Below are positions 53,168 to 63,300 of a stretch of DNA of 64,000 nucleotides, piece by piece (positions within the stretch are counted from its first letter, which is position 1; every line of letters begins with the position of its first letter). The notes below the pieces were generated by a model. The model was not told the DNA's origin. It ran no database searches and saw only the letters and a list, made by a program, of their open reading frames with translations. This stretch comes from Pseudomonadota bacterium (lineage in GTDB: Bacteria; Pseudomonadota; Gammaproteobacteria; Burkholderiales; Burkholderiaceae_C): contig JAFEEF010000001.1 of the NCBI GenBank assembly GCA_018241265.1, positions 124,001 through 188,000 of the forward strand. Direction: 5' to 3'. A program made the translations under genes and the position numbers.

Positions 53168-54040
53168 TCAATACACCCGCAGGCCCGGAACCCGCACGCG
53201 CCGGCGGTAGAGCGAACTCGATGCCGTGATGTAGAGGCTGCGCAGGTCGTCGTCGCCGAAGGTGAAGTTCGCGGCCATCTCGGGCGTCCCGATCACGCCG
53301 AGCAGGTCGCCCGACGCATCGAACACGTGCACGCCGCCCGGCCCGCAGCAATAGAGGTTGCCACAACTGTCGATCTTCATGCCATCGGGTGCACCCGCGC
53401 CCGGGCCGCGCGTCGCCGCCCAGACCGCGCCGCCGGTCAGGTCGCCGGCCGCGGTGACGTTGAAGACGCGCACGTGCTGGCGCTCGGTGTCGTTGACGAA
53501 CAGGCGCGAGCCGTCGAGCGAGAAGCACAGGCCGTTCGGCTGGCCGAAGTCGTCGACCAGCAGCACGGGTTCGGCACCGTCGGCATCGACGCGGTAGACG
53601 CCGCGAAACGCCAGCTCGGGCTCGCGCGGCACGCCGTAGTAGGCCATGCGGCCGTAGGTCGGGTCGGTGAAGTAGATCGCGCCGCCCGCCGCGACGACGA
53701 TGTCGTTCGGGCTGTTGAGCTGCTTGCCCTGGTAGTGCGCCGCGACGACCGTCGTCGAGCCGTCCGGCTCGGCGCGCGTCACCCGGCTCGTCGCATGCTC
53801 GCAGGTCAGGAGGCGCCCGCGCCGGTCGAGCGTGTTGCCGTTGGCCATGCGGCTCGGATCGCGGAAGCTCTCGATCGCGCCGCCGGCCCGGCGCAGGTAC
53901 ATGCGCGCATTCGGTATGTCGCTGAACACCAGCCACTTCTCGTACGGATGCCAGACCGGGCCTTCGATGAAGCCGTAGCCGCCGGCGACGGTCTCGAGCG
54001 CGGCGTCGCCGACGACCGCGTGGAAGCGCGCGTCGCTCAT
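53168..54040 (-). CDS. SMP-30/gluconolactonase family protein
   Basis: A 290-residue six-bladed propeller lactonase. It has the metal-ligand Glu in YGFIEGPVWHPYEKWLVFSD, NGNTLDRRGRLLTCEH, the Asn-Asp pair in LNSPNDIVVAAGGAIYFTDP, FGQPNGLCFSLDGSRLFVND and the metal Asp in GAPDGMKIDSCGNLY. These enzymes hydrolyse sugar lactones such as gluconolactone or xylonolactone. Its start overlaps the stop of the tautomerase gene by four bases, and the sugar-binding-protein gene follows. Confidence 0.9.
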   Translation of the reverse strand: MSDARFHAVVGDAALETVAGGYGFIEGPVWHPYEKWLVFSDIPNARMYLRRAGGAIESFRDPSRMANGNTLDRRGRLLTCEHATSRVTRAEPDGSTTVVAAHYQGKQLNSPNDIVVAAGGAIYFTDPTYGRMAYYGVPREPELAFRGVYRVDADGAEPVLLVDDFGQPNGLCFSLDGSRLFVNDTERQHVRVFNVTAAGDLTGGAVWAATRGPGAGAPDGMKIDSCGNLYCCGPGGVHVFDASGDLLGVIGTPEMAANFTFGDDDLRSLYITASSSLYRRRVRVPGLRVY

Positions 54041-54228
54041 CGCCGCGATGCCGCGACCGACTGCCCGGCGACGTACCAGTCGTCGGCCGACACGTCCTCG
54101 AAGACGACCCAGATCGCCTCGCGCGGCAGCTCGGCGACCTCGCTGACGGCATCGACGACGCGCCGCGCGATCTCGTCCTTGCGCTGCTGGCTGTGGCCTT
54201 CGAGGATGCGGATGTTGACGAACGGCAT
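54037..54228 (-). CDS. 4-oxalocrotonate tautomerase family protein
   Basis: A 63-residue protein, MPFVNIRILEGHSQQRKDEI at the start, so Pro would be N-terminal after Met removal, as in the catalytic Pro-1 of the family. DAVSEVAELPREAIWVVFEDV and a short C-terminus follow. GGAGGTG lies just before the ATG. Members move double bonds in keto-enol acids. It is coupled to the SMP-30 gene, so it probably acts on a product of lactone or sugar-acid breakdown. Confidence 0.85.
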   Translation of the reverse strand: MPFVNIRILEGHSQQRKDEIARRVVDAVSEVAELPREAIWVVFEDVSADDWYVAGQSVAASRR

Positions 54229-54323
54229 GGCACACCTCCGCGCGGCTGCGATGCCGCGGTGCGCGAGGCTAGCCGCGACGGCAGCGCGTGCAAACGTGGC
54301 GATGCGCAGTCGGGACTGCGGTT

Positions 54324-55064
54324 TCACGCAGTCGGGTCGGACGAGCCGCTGTCGGCCACGAGCCATGCATCGAAGGCCCGCTGCTCGCGCCGCAGCACGT
54401 CCGCATTGATCAGGCCGCGCGCCACCGCCAGGCAGACGGCACGCGTGCGCGAGTTGAAGACCGACGCGCCGTCGCTGCCCGCATCGCCCAGCCCGAGCTT
54501 GTCGTAGAGATGCTGCAGCCGGCTCTGCGCGCCGCGCGTCGACAGCCCGCGGCGCAGCGCGATCGTCTTGTCGGTGAGGCCGAGCGCGATGTCGATCAGG
54601 CTTTCGTACTCGCCGTCGGTGAGGCCGGCGAGGCGATCGCCGACGCGGTGCTGGATGCCGCGGATCTCGCGGTCGATGATGCAATGGCCGTCGCGGAACA
54701 CGCCCTGCAGCGCGCTGCGCATGCCTTCCTCGGACGACGACTTGAGCAGGTAGCCGTAGACCGAGCCCGGCGGCACGATGCGCGCGACGCCGCGCACATA
54801 GGCCTCGTCGGCGAAGTTCGACCAGAAGAGGATCTGCGTATCGGCGCGCCGGCTCCAGATCGCGCGGGCGACCTCGATGCCGGTCGCCTTCGGCAGCTGC
54901 AGGTCGAGCACGACGCAGCGCGGCGCATGCTCGGCCGCGAGGCGGATCGCGTCGTCGCCGTCGCCGGCCTCGACCACCTCGACGTCGCCGCGCCAGATCT
55001 GCTCGATCATCGTGCGCACGTAGGCGCGGTGCAGCCCGTCGTCCTCGGCGATCAGGACCTGCAT
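54324..55064 (-). CDS. NarL-type response regulator
   Basis: A 246-residue regulator. The receiver domain has QVLIAEDDGLHRAYVRTMIE, phospho-Asp in CVVLDLQLPKATGIEVA, and Lys in YLLKSSSEEGM. The C-terminal LuxR-like helix-turn-helix (LTDGEYESLIDIALGLTDKT, ALRRGLSTRGAQSRLQHLYDKLG) is divergent. Its ATG overlaps the kinase TGA by one base (TGATG). It should control the sugar-uptake operon that lies downstream on the same strand. Confidence 0.88.
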   Translation of the reverse strand: MQVLIAEDDGLHRAYVRTMIEQIWRGDVEVVEAGDGDDAIRLAAEHAPRCVVLDLQLPKATGIEVARAIWSRRADTQILFWSNFADEAYVRGVARIVPPGSVYGYLLKSSSEEGMRSALQGVFRDGHCIIDREIRGIQHRVGDRLAGLTDGEYESLIDIALGLTDKTIALRRGLSTRGAQSRLQHLYDKLGLGDAGSDGASVFNSRTRAVCLAVARGLINADVLRREQRAFDAWLVADSGSSDPTA

Positions 55065-56308
55065 CAGTGCGTCTCGGTCGATGGCGCGACCGCGCCGGTG
55101 CCGATCTCGATCGCGACCCGCGTGCCGCCATGGCGGCCATCGGGCGGCTCGAGGTGCAGCCGCGCGCCGATCAGCGCCGCACGCGTGCGCATGTGGCCGA
55201 TGCCGCCGGCCGCGGCCGCACCGATCGCCGCGCAGCCGCGGCCGTCGTCGGCGACGCTCACGTACAGGTCGGACCCGCGCGCCTCGATGTGCACGTCGAT
55301 GCCGGTCGGTGCCGCATGCCGCACCGCGTTGTTGATCGCTTCCTGCACGATGCGGTAGAGCGCGGTGCGCGTCGTGTCGGGCAGCGCATCGGCGAGGCCG
55401 CCGCTGCGGTCGGCGATGCGCACCGCGATCGGCGGGCGCGCGCCGTTGACGCTGCGGTTGAGGTGCGCCTCGACGGCATCGCGGAAGCCGAACAGCTCGA
55501 GCACGCCGGGCCGCAGGTCGTCGACGATGTGGCGCAGTTCGGCCAGGCAGCTCGCGACCTCGCGCTCGAGGCTCGCGAGCGCATCGACGCCGGCCACGCC
55601 GTCATGGCGCAGCGACGACAGCATGCGCGCGATGCGCGCCAGGTCGGCGAGCGTCTGGTCGTGCAGGTCCATCGCCATGCGCCGGCGCTCGCGCTCCATG
55701 CCTTCGGTCAGCTTGGAGGCGCCGACGCGCAGCAGCTCCTCGCGGTTGCGCGCCGCGCTCTCGGCGAGCAGCGCGCGGCGCGCCTCCTCGGCCTGGCTGA
55801 GCGCATAGATGTACGGTGCGATGAAGTCGGCGCACTGCTGCGCGACGCCGACGTCGGCCTCGTCGTAGCAGTCGGCCTCGTGGCGGCTGATGTTGAGCGA
55901 GCCGACGACGTCGCCGCGGGCGCGCATCGGCACGACGATGCGGCTGCGCAGCTGCGCGGCGAAGATCGGGCCGTCGAGCGCGCCGTCGAAGTGGAAACGC
56001 GGATCGGCCAGCGCATCGCCGGTCAGCAGATAGGGCACGTCGCCGCGGAACACCGCGCGCACCGGGCTGCGGTCGACCGGCAGCGGATGCTCGGCCAGCG
56101 CGCCCCAGTCGGTCGGGCAGCCGGTCTCGTAGCAGGCATGGCTGCGCCCTTCATCGAGCAGCACCGCGACGTCCATGTGGGCGTGCGGTATCAGCGCGGC
56201 GATCTCGGCCGCGGTGGCGCGCAACGCGGCGCCCGGATCGACATGGCCGGCCAGTGCGCGCGAGATCGCGAGCAGCTTGTCGACCAGGATCGGAGCGGCG
56301 CCAGGCAC
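55064..56308 (-). CDS. GAF-domain sensor histidine kinase (NarX/DegS type)
   Basis: A 414-residue soluble kinase starting at GTG 56308. A GAF domain (about 15-165; PVRAVFRGDVPYLLTGDAL, RIVVPMRARGDVVGSLNISR) is followed by a coiled segment, the HisKA_3 box EGMERERRRMAMDLHDQTLA with its phospho-His, and the ATPase domain (VQEAINNAVRHAAP, VSVADDGRGCAAIG, GGIGHMRTRAALIGARL). No TM is seen, so it senses an intracellular signal or small ligand. Paired with the next gene, it heads the eight-gene operon. Confidence 0.9.
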   Translation of the reverse strand: MPGAAPILVDKLLAISRALAGHVDPGAALRATAAEIAALIPHAHMDVAVLLDEGRSHACYETGCPTDWGALAEHPLPVDRSPVRAVFRGDVPYLLTGDALADPRFHFDGALDGPIFAAQLRSRIVVPMRARGDVVGSLNISRHEADCYDEADVGVAQQCADFIAPYIYALSQAEEARRALLAESAARNREELLRVGASKLTEGMERERRRMAMDLHDQTLADLARIARMLSSLRHDGVAGVDALASLEREVASCLAELRHIVDDLRPGVLELFGFRDAVEAHLNRSVNGARPPIAVRIADRSGGLADALPDTTRTALYRIVQEAINNAVRHAAPTGIDVHIEARGSDLYVSVADDGRGCAAIGAAAAGGIGHMRTRAALIGARLHLEPPDGRHGGTRVAIEIGTGAVAPSTETH

Positions 56309-56447
56309 GATGCGGTGAGGTCAGCCGAGTGGGAACAGGCGGCGAGACTAGCCGATGTGCCGAGGACCTTCATGAGGGGCAACACGGTGCCCGGCGGCGA
56401 TCATCGCTATGCTCGCGGCGCTGGCCACGACACCAAGGAGCATCTCC

Positions 56448-57386
56448 ATGACGATCGAGCTCGGCCCGAGCTTCGAAGTGATCGATCCGCGCTTCCGGCG
56501 CCTCGCGTTCCCCAACGTGCACGTCGAGAAGCTCGCCGACGGCTGCCGCTGGGCCGAAGGGCCGGCGTGGTTCGCAGCCGGGCGCTACCTCGTCTGGTCG
56601 GACATACCGAACGACCGCATGCTGCGCTGGGACGAGACCGACGGCTCGGTCTCGGTGTTCCGGCAGCCGGCGATGAACACCAACGGCCACACGGTCGACC
56701 TGCAGGGCCGCCTCGTGTCGTGCGAGCACCGCGGGCGCTGCGTGTCGCGCACCGAGCACGACGGGAGCCGGACGGTGCTTGCTTCGCACATCGACGGGAA
56801 GCGGTTCAACTCGCCGAACGACGTGGTCGTGAAGTCGGACGGGAGTATCTGGTTCAGTGATCCGAGCTACGGGATCGACAGTGACTACGAGGGCGATGCG
56901 GCGGAGAGCGAGATCGGGGATCGGTGTGTTTATCGGATTGCGCCCGACGGGCGCAGCGTGGTGCGCGTGGCTGACGGGTTCGTGCAGCCGAATGGGCTGG
57001 CGTTCTCGCCCGATGAGAGCTTGCTGTACGTGGCCGATACCGGGGCCACGCATCGGGTCGATGGGCCGCGGCACATTCGGCGGTTTCGGGTCGGGGCGGA
57101 TGGGGTGAGTCTTTCGGATGGGGAGGTGTTCGCGGAGTCGGCCTGTGGGCTCTTCGATGGCTTTCGGGTCGATGCGCAGGGACATCTGTGGACCAGCGCG
57201 GGTGATGGGGTGCACTGCTATGCGGCGGATGGGGCGCTGCTCGGGAAGATCAGGCTGCCGGAGGCGGCGGCCAATGTTTGCTTCGGCGGGGCGAAGCTGA
57301 ACCGGCTGTTCATCTGTGCAACGACGTCGCTGTATGCGGTCTATCTGAATGCGCGCGGGGCGGGGCGGCCGGAATCCGCGGGATGA
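56448..57386 (+). CDS. second SMP-30/gluconolactonase family protein
   Basis: A 312-residue lactonase-type propeller, start set by AAGGAG before the ATG at 56448. It has GCRWAEGPAWFAAGRYLVWSD, NTNGHTVDLQGRLVSCEHRG, FNSPNDVVVKSDGSIWFSDP, VQPNGLAFSPDESLLYVADT and GFRVDAQGHLWTSAGDG, so all metal ligands are present. It is divergent from the sensor-kinase operon and probably acts in the same pathway. Codon use changes inside the gene: the first third is C-ending, while from about 56770 GGG, CGG and GAT codons dominate, unlike the neighbours. Confidence 0.9.
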   Translation: MTIELGPSFEVIDPRFRRLAFPNVHVEKLADGCRWAEGPAWFAAGRYLVWSDIPNDRMLRWDETDGSVSVFRQPAMNTNGHTVDLQGRLVSCEHRGRCVSRTEHDGSRTVLASHIDGKRFNSPNDVVVKSDGSIWFSDPSYGIDSDYEGDAAESEIGDRCVYRIAPDGRSVVRVADGFVQPNGLAFSPDESLLYVADTGATHRVDGPRHIRRFRVGADGVSLSDGEVFAESACGLFDGFRVDAQGHLWTSAGDGVHCYAADGALLGKIRLPEAAANVCFGGAKLNRLFICATTSLYAVYLNARGAGRPESAG

Positions 57387-57620
57387 CGCTGCATCGGCGG
57401 GGTTCGGCTGGATGTGCGCTGCGCAGCGGGAGGAGTCACCCTGCGCAGCGCGGCGAACTCACGCTGTCGGTCAACTTGCCGTCATTCGCCGCGGGCCAGG
57501 GGGCTGGACCCAGGGGCGTGTGCGGCCCGCCCCACGGGCTTCGGCCACCGACCCATTGCGGATGTAAGGGCCCCATAGGGCTTCCGATTCATATGCGATG
57601 CGGACGGCGGTTGTCCCACC

Positions 57621-58412
57621 CTACTCGCGCGCACCGGTCTCAAACACAAGGCGCACTTGTCCGAGCTCGATTGCCGCGTGTATGACTCGCTCAATCTCAA
57701 CAGCTTGGCGAGCACCAACGACAACGCCCGTCTCAAGGTTCCGAAGCAACGCATTGCCCGTCAGATTCGCCGAGCCGAGGACGGCCGACGCGCCATCCGC
57801 CACGACGAGTTTCGAGTGCAGCAAGACAGGCGCAGTGGCCGGTGCTGTGTAGACGCGCAGACAGCCGGACAGCCTTCGCGCCTCTCGGCGCAGCGGTTCC
57901 ACCGAATCGGACGCCCACGACCCCAGTGAGTTGGCGTCCTGGGTCACCAGCACCACGGAGAGGCCCCTGGCCAGCGCCGCGAGCAGCTCCCCCTGCAGCT
58001 GGCCCATGCCCGCAACGTCGAGGTAAGGCGCAAGTAGAGTGAGTCGCTCGCTTGCGCCCCTGATGAGCGCGCGGACGCCCTTTGCATAGCCCGTTGGGTC
58101 CACACCTGGGACGGCGAGCCCTTCAGGCAGTGTCCACATCAGCGCCGCGGTAGCGTCCGAATGCTCATCCCATACCGCGCAGAGGAAATCAGCGAGTGGG
58201 CGCGCGAGCAGCTTCCCCTCCGGCCCGAGGCAGCGCCATTCCAGCAGCGCCTCCCATAAGAGCCGCTCCCCGCCGGCGCCGAGAAGTGAGGTAGCCCAAA
58301 AGAGCTCTTCAGCAGAGCCCAGCCGCTCGCCCACCCTCATCCATAGTGCCTGACCGAGTCGTTGAACGCCTTCAGGTCGCTGCAAGCGTTCAGAAATGGT
58401 CGTAGTGGCCAT
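57621..58412 (-). CDS. drmC: DISARM protein DrmC (phospholipase-D-like)
   Basis: A 263-residue PLD-superfamily protein. One HKD-type motif is clear: APVLLHSKLVVADGASAVLG with H199 and K201, then GSANLTGNALLRNLETG. The N-terminal 100 residues are helical (RVGERLGSAEELFWATSLLG). DrmC proteins are the PLD-domain member of DISARM. Its ATG at 58412 overlaps the drmB stop by one base (TGATG); a GTG one codon earlier is possible. It is the last gene of the set; a gap of 234 bases with no gene separates it from the convergent SMP-30 gene. Confidence 0.9.
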   Translation of the reverse strand: MATTTISERLQRPEGVQRLGQALWMRVGERLGSAEELFWATSLLGAGGERLLWEALLEWRCLGPEGKLLARPLADFLCAVWDEHSDATAALMWTLPEGLAVPGVDPTGYAKGVRALIRGASERLTLLAPYLDVAGMGQLQGELLAALARGLSVVLVTQDANSLGSWASDSVEPLRREARRLSGCLRVYTAPATAPVLLHSKLVVADGASAVLGSANLTGNALLRNLETGVVVGARQAVEIERVIHAAIELGQVRLVFETGARE

Positions 58413-60295
58413 CACGCCTCAGGCGCCGCCTTCCAGGCGTCATGCCAGTAGCCGCGTGGCAGCGTTTGGCCCTCGAAGGCACTGTGTTGCGGCGTTGGGC
58501 CGCCGTAGACCGTCGCGCGCGAGAGCTCGCGGTTGAAGCTGACGCAGTTGTGCTCGCGGTGCGTGCAGCCGGCACAACTGCCGCCGTCGTCGCTGCACAG
58601 GGGGTCATAGACGCACTCGTGCCCGGACTGGACAGCGTCCCACAGCCATGTGTTCAGCCGCTGTTCGAACAGCGTCGTGAGCCCGCCAATCTTCGTTTCG
58701 GCATACCGGTTGGCGTACAGAATGAACGACAGCGACGCCGGAATGAGGTACTCGCCCACGCTCGACGGTGCAAACCCACTCCACTCGATGCGCCTCAAGA
58801 ACAGGTGGCTCAGGGTGTGCAGCAGAGTGCGCACCGCGACCGCCTCGGTTTGACCGTGCATCGGCTCGTGAGCAGCCTGGCGCAGGCCAGGCACATCGGC
58901 GTAGAGCCGTGCCCAAGCCTCCTCTCGGGTGCTCGGAGGAGTGCCGCTCGCCAGCCCGTTGTCCAGCAGCCAGCGGAATACGCGCAATGGGTCGAGCTGG
59001 AACCACAACGCTTCCGTCTCGTTGGCCAGGGCATAGATGAGCAGCTGGCCGCGGTCATCCATCGGAAACGGGTTGATGACGGTGCGCTGCGGGTCTCTCG
59101 TCGTGCGCGTGTAGCCATAGGCGCACAGGGCCAGTGGGAAGTCGTTGATGACCCGGATATTGGCGATGCCGAGCAATTCTTCGGCATTGCGCTGCCCCTG
59201 TTCGATGTCCGCGGCGCCCGCCTCATCGCCGGCGCGTCGCAGCATCGCTGCGACGTCGGCGGGCGTGCTTAGGTCAGTGCGGTCCAGCAGCGTGGTGTGC
59301 TCGACGAGCCATCGCCGAGGCGGCTCTACCAGCGCCTTGGCCGCCGCCAGCAGCTGGTTGACTCTGTCGACCTCGACCTGCCCCTTGGGCTGCTTCTTCT
59401 TGGCGTCGTAGTCCTGGACCAGCTTGTTGGTCGGGTCGACTTTGCGCAGCGCCTCGACCATCTGCGCCATCGTGTCGGCGTCTTCAGGCTTGACACGGTT
59501 GGCGCGCTCCTGAATGACGTCGTGCACCTTGTCGGTCATCGTGCCCCACGTGCGCGCCAGCATCAGCTGCAGGGCGTCCGGCGCGGCACGCAGGCGACCC
59601 TGGGCGTCCTCGGGGAAGTTGATGAAGGCCACCGGGTGTGGGACGTACAGCGAGGGGTCGGCCGTCGGTACGACTCGCAGAAACTTCTCCGGTTGGCGCC
59701 CAGGTGGCAATGACTGGTTGTAGGCGCACTTGCAGGGCGTCATCCGCAGCGCCTGCAGGTCGGCACGGCACGTCGCGCAGTACCAGCGGGCCTGCTTGAC
59801 CCGGCCGGGGTCGTAGAACGCTAGGTCGTTCGGGTGGTGGGCGCAGGCCTGCGGCGGAACGAAGATTTCCTCCATCCGCCCGCAGTTGTGGGCCTGCACA
59901 TATCGCAGCTGGTTCAGGCGCCCGCCGCAGACACAGCGCCCCGTTGCGGAAGCACCGCGCTTGATGAGTTGGGTGAACTGCCCGGCACGAGAGCAGGTGC
60001 GGCAGCGAAAGACCTGCGGGTACGGTGTGAAACGCACCTCGCGCGGCGCGCCGACCGTGTAGTGGCCCCGCTGGGCTGGGTCCCGCGGGTCGGGGTACTT
60101 GGTCGCGAAGGCCGGTGGCCACATCGCCAGCGCATCTGCCACCGCGTCGAACAGCGCATCCTTGTTTACCTCGACCTCACGCAGCGCCACCTGCGTGACC
60201 TTGCACAGCCCGTAGTCGTCGTGCTCAAAGATGGCCTCGGGCAGGTGCCGGAACAGAATCTGGGTTGCCCCGCGGGTGAACTCCTTGCTGGCCAT
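58412..60295 (-). CDS. drmB: DISARM protein DrmB (DUF1998)
   Basis: A 627-residue protein. The N-terminal half has Cys pairs that should bind zinc (C98/C101 in CRTC, C121/C123 in CVC, C173/C176 in CATC, CKC near 188). The C-terminal DUF1998 region contains VAVRTLLHTLSHLFLRRIEW, EYLIPASLSFILYANRYAE, GLTTLFEQRLNTWLWDAV and a Cys cluster (CVYDPLCSDDGGSCAGCTH). In DISARM, DrmA and DrmB form a complex that binds and blocks incoming phage DNA. It begins six bases after the drmA stop. Confidence 0.92.
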   Translation of the reverse strand: MASKEFTRGATQILFRHLPEAIFEHDDYGLCKVTQVALREVEVNKDALFDAVADALAMWPPAFATKYPDPRDPAQRGHYTVGAPREVRFTPYPQVFRCRTCSRAGQFTQLIKRGASATGRCVCGGRLNQLRYVQAHNCGRMEEIFVPPQACAHHPNDLAFYDPGRVKQARWYCATCRADLQALRMTPCKCAYNQSLPPGRQPEKFLRVVPTADPSLYVPHPVAFINFPEDAQGRLRAAPDALQLMLARTWGTMTDKVHDVIQERANRVKPEDADTMAQMVEALRKVDPTNKLVQDYDAKKKQPKGQVEVDRVNQLLAAAKALVEPPRRWLVEHTTLLDRTDLSTPADVAAMLRRAGDEAGAADIEQGQRNAEELLGIANIRVINDFPLALCAYGYTRTTRDPQRTVINPFPMDDRGQLLIYALANETEALWFQLDPLRVFRWLLDNGLASGTPPSTREEAWARLYADVPGLRQAAHEPMHGQTEAVAVRTLLHTLSHLFLRRIEWSGFAPSSVGEYLIPASLSFILYANRYAETKIGGLTTLFEQRLNTWLWDAVQSGHECVYDPLCSDDGGSCAGCTHREHNCVSFNRELSRATVYGGPTPQHSAFEGQTLPRGYWHDAWKAAPEA

Positions 60296-60301
60296 GGGAT
60301 T

Positions 60302-63300
60302 TCAGTCCTTGCTCTTGTGCACGAAGGTCAACAGCCGGCCGTCCATTGGTTCCGGGAAGAAGGGCACGCCGGCCTCGACATCCCGAAGGCTCATCATCGG
60401 CTTGGGCCTCACCGCTGCACTGGCGTACTGGTCGTTTCTGTTGGTGATGGACATGCGGACGATGTCGAGCTGGTGGGCCAGGACCTCGCCTAGGGCCTTT
60501 TCCAGCCGTTCGTCGTAGACGCCGTCGTGCAGGCAGTACGCTTGCTTCACCTCGGCCAGGAAGTTCGCGTTCGGGTCGGCCAGCAGCGTCGCCACCTCGG
60601 CGCGCAGGTTCAGCTTGGAGCTGTTCCTCAGCGCCGCATGCACGCCATACACCAAGCCCAGGAACACGCCAGGCAGCGTGCGCTGCGCGGCGTATTTGGC
60701 GAACCGGTTGACGGGCACGGGCGTGACCATGCGGTCCAGGTGCTGGTGGTACTCAATGAACCGGTGGTAGATGCTGTTGGCCCGCAGGGAGTAATTGCTC
60801 AGCACGACTACGACCAGACCAACGTGACGACGGCCGCTGCGGCTGGACGCCTGGATGTACTCGGCGGTGGCCTCGGGGACGCCGTCCATCGTCATGAGGT
60901 TGACGCGTTCGAGGTCGACCCCGTGGCTAATCATGTTCGTGGCGACGATGACGTCCAGGAAGCTCGGGTCGGTCCACTCCGGCGGGGTCTCCACCCGGTG
61001 CACGGTGTGCGCCACCTCCGCACTTGAAGACCTGCTCGACAGGTACTCGCCGTTCAGTTCCCGCTGGCCCGGGCGGACCTTGGCCGCTACTTCCTCGAGC
61101 GTCTGGCGCACGCGCGAGCCCTTGGCCAGGCTGCTCACGTAGTTCAACGTCGTCGAGTAGTGCCGCAGCAGGACCGGCACATCCTCCGTCTCACGGGCGT
61201 CCTGCACGAAGGCTAGAACGTCCTGCGGCCTGCTGAACAGGAGCCCGATTTCAGTCTGCAGAATCTGGGTACAGAACGCCGAAGCGTCCGCCGGCGATAG
61301 GGACGGGCTTTTGAACGCGACGAAGATGCGCGCCGTCTTAGGCTGCCCCTCGGTGTCTCTGTCGGGTTCCGCGTAGAAGTTGCTCATCCGGTCGTAGCCC
61401 CGACCCGGGAACCGGCGCGCATCCTTGACGCCGTACAGGTGGCGAACCTGGTTCTCGAAGCCTTCGATGGTCGCGGTGGCCGCGATGACCTTCGAAGGCA
61501 GCCCGCCGACGGTCCTCTCGCAGTGGCGGATGAGGGTCTCGTAGTGGCCTGCGAACGCACCGAGCTCTTCCTGCAGCAGGTGCAGTTCGTCCTGGATGTG
61601 CAACGACGGTGCCGCGTCGTAGGGCTTGACCGTACGCCGCTGCTTCCTGTCGACCGTGCAGCCCCAGACAGTGCAGTAGTCCCCGAAGCCGTAGCCATGC
61701 TGCGGACACTTCCACTTGACCCCGCCCCACAGCAGCCCGAACTTCGGCTGCAGGCCCACCGAAGCCATCTTGTCAATCGTCCCGACAACCAGGGTCGGCA
61801 AGTTTCTGTAGACCTCGTCGTCGGTGACGTCCAGGGGCAACTCGGCCTTACAGGCCTGGCACACGTGACGCAGGCGGACCCCCGCGACGTCGGCCGCGGC
61901 CCGGACCGTGCCTTGCCCTTCGCACGCAGGGCAGTCGGGCACGGCCCGCACGCGTTCCAGGTCTTCCTCGGTAAAGTTGCTCAGGTACTGGCCGCTGATG
62001 CGGTTGGGCGTCGTCGTGCTCCCGACGAAGTAGCCGAGCCTGAATGGCGCCGAGTTGGCCGCCTCGTCGCCCAGCAGGTGCTTGCGCTCGACCTCCGCCT
62101 CCCAGACTACGCGCATCGCGCGTTGCAGCTGCTGGATGCTGAGCATGCGTAGGGGGAAGCGCAGCCAGGCCGTCATGCCGAAGCGCTTGTTGCGGAGGCG
62201 GTCGTACAGCATCGCGCAACAGGACAGGCCGAGGTAGGCCTCCGTCTTGCCACCGCCGGTCCGGAACCAAAGCACGTCGCCCCAGTCCAGCGCGTCGGCC
62301 CACTCACGCACCTCGCCGTCAGGGTACTGGCCCTTGGTCAGGTTCTCGCGAACGGCCAGCGACGGCAATAGCGTCACGATGTAGACAAGCTGGAACAGCC
62401 GCCAGCTGTCGTAGCCCTTAGCAAGCCTCGCGAAGACGCGGTTGCTCGCCTGGAACGCGCTCAGCAACCGGGGGTCGGCCTTCAGCGCAGCCACCCCGCA
62501 GGCGAAGCGGCGAATCTCGTCGACGAAGCCGGTGTAGTCGTTCCGACACTCGGCCAGAGCGGCGGAGTCCAGGTTGAGCGCGTTGCCTTCGAGCACGCGC
62601 GTGTGCCAATCATCGCGGTAGCTGCACATCGCCGCATAGATGGCGTCGAGTGTCTGGAACGGCTCCCTGGCGAGGTCGGCGAACCTCGTTGGCACGACGT
62701 CCCGAGTCATGATGCGAGGCTGCTCGAACACCGCAAGTGCGGCACTTCTCACCGTGCCCGTTTCCCGGTCTACGACGACGCTGGTGTTGTGCCCAACGGC
62801 CCAGACCCTACGGTCGTACTGGTAGTCCTGTGGCACCGGCAGGATTTCGATGGGATGCAGCTCCCCTTGGTTCAGGGTTGCCTGGAGCCGGACGTCGCTC
62901 AGTACCTTGAAGGCGTCCAGCATCCCCTTGCCGCGGGTCAGGGGCGGCGTCTCCAGCGTCTCGTTCTTGAAGTAGCAGCCGATGCGCACCTTGCCATCAG
63001 GTCGAGGCGTGGCGCGAACTTCCAGGGCGCCGCGCAATGCCGGACGGTCCTGTGGCGGAAGCACCCGCACCTGCGACGCGAGAAACGCGTCGAACGCGCC
63101 TGCCGAGTCCAGGTCAGCCTTTTCAAGCTTGGGCCGAGTGCCGGGGAACTTCCGCTCCACATCTTCCCGCGCGAGCGCCTGGTCAACCTGCTGGTCCAGC
63201 ACGGCTTGCAGGGCGCCGTGGTCGGTGAAGATGCCTCCCGACGCCGGCAGCCGCACCTTGACGCCCTGCACTGCGAGAGGCCAGCGCTGCACGACTTCCG

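Noticed and set aside
57387-57620. Attachment site or integrase remnant at the DISARM edge
   Set aside because: No tRNA, integrase fragment or direct repeat could be seen in these 234 bases; the other edge of the island is outside the window.
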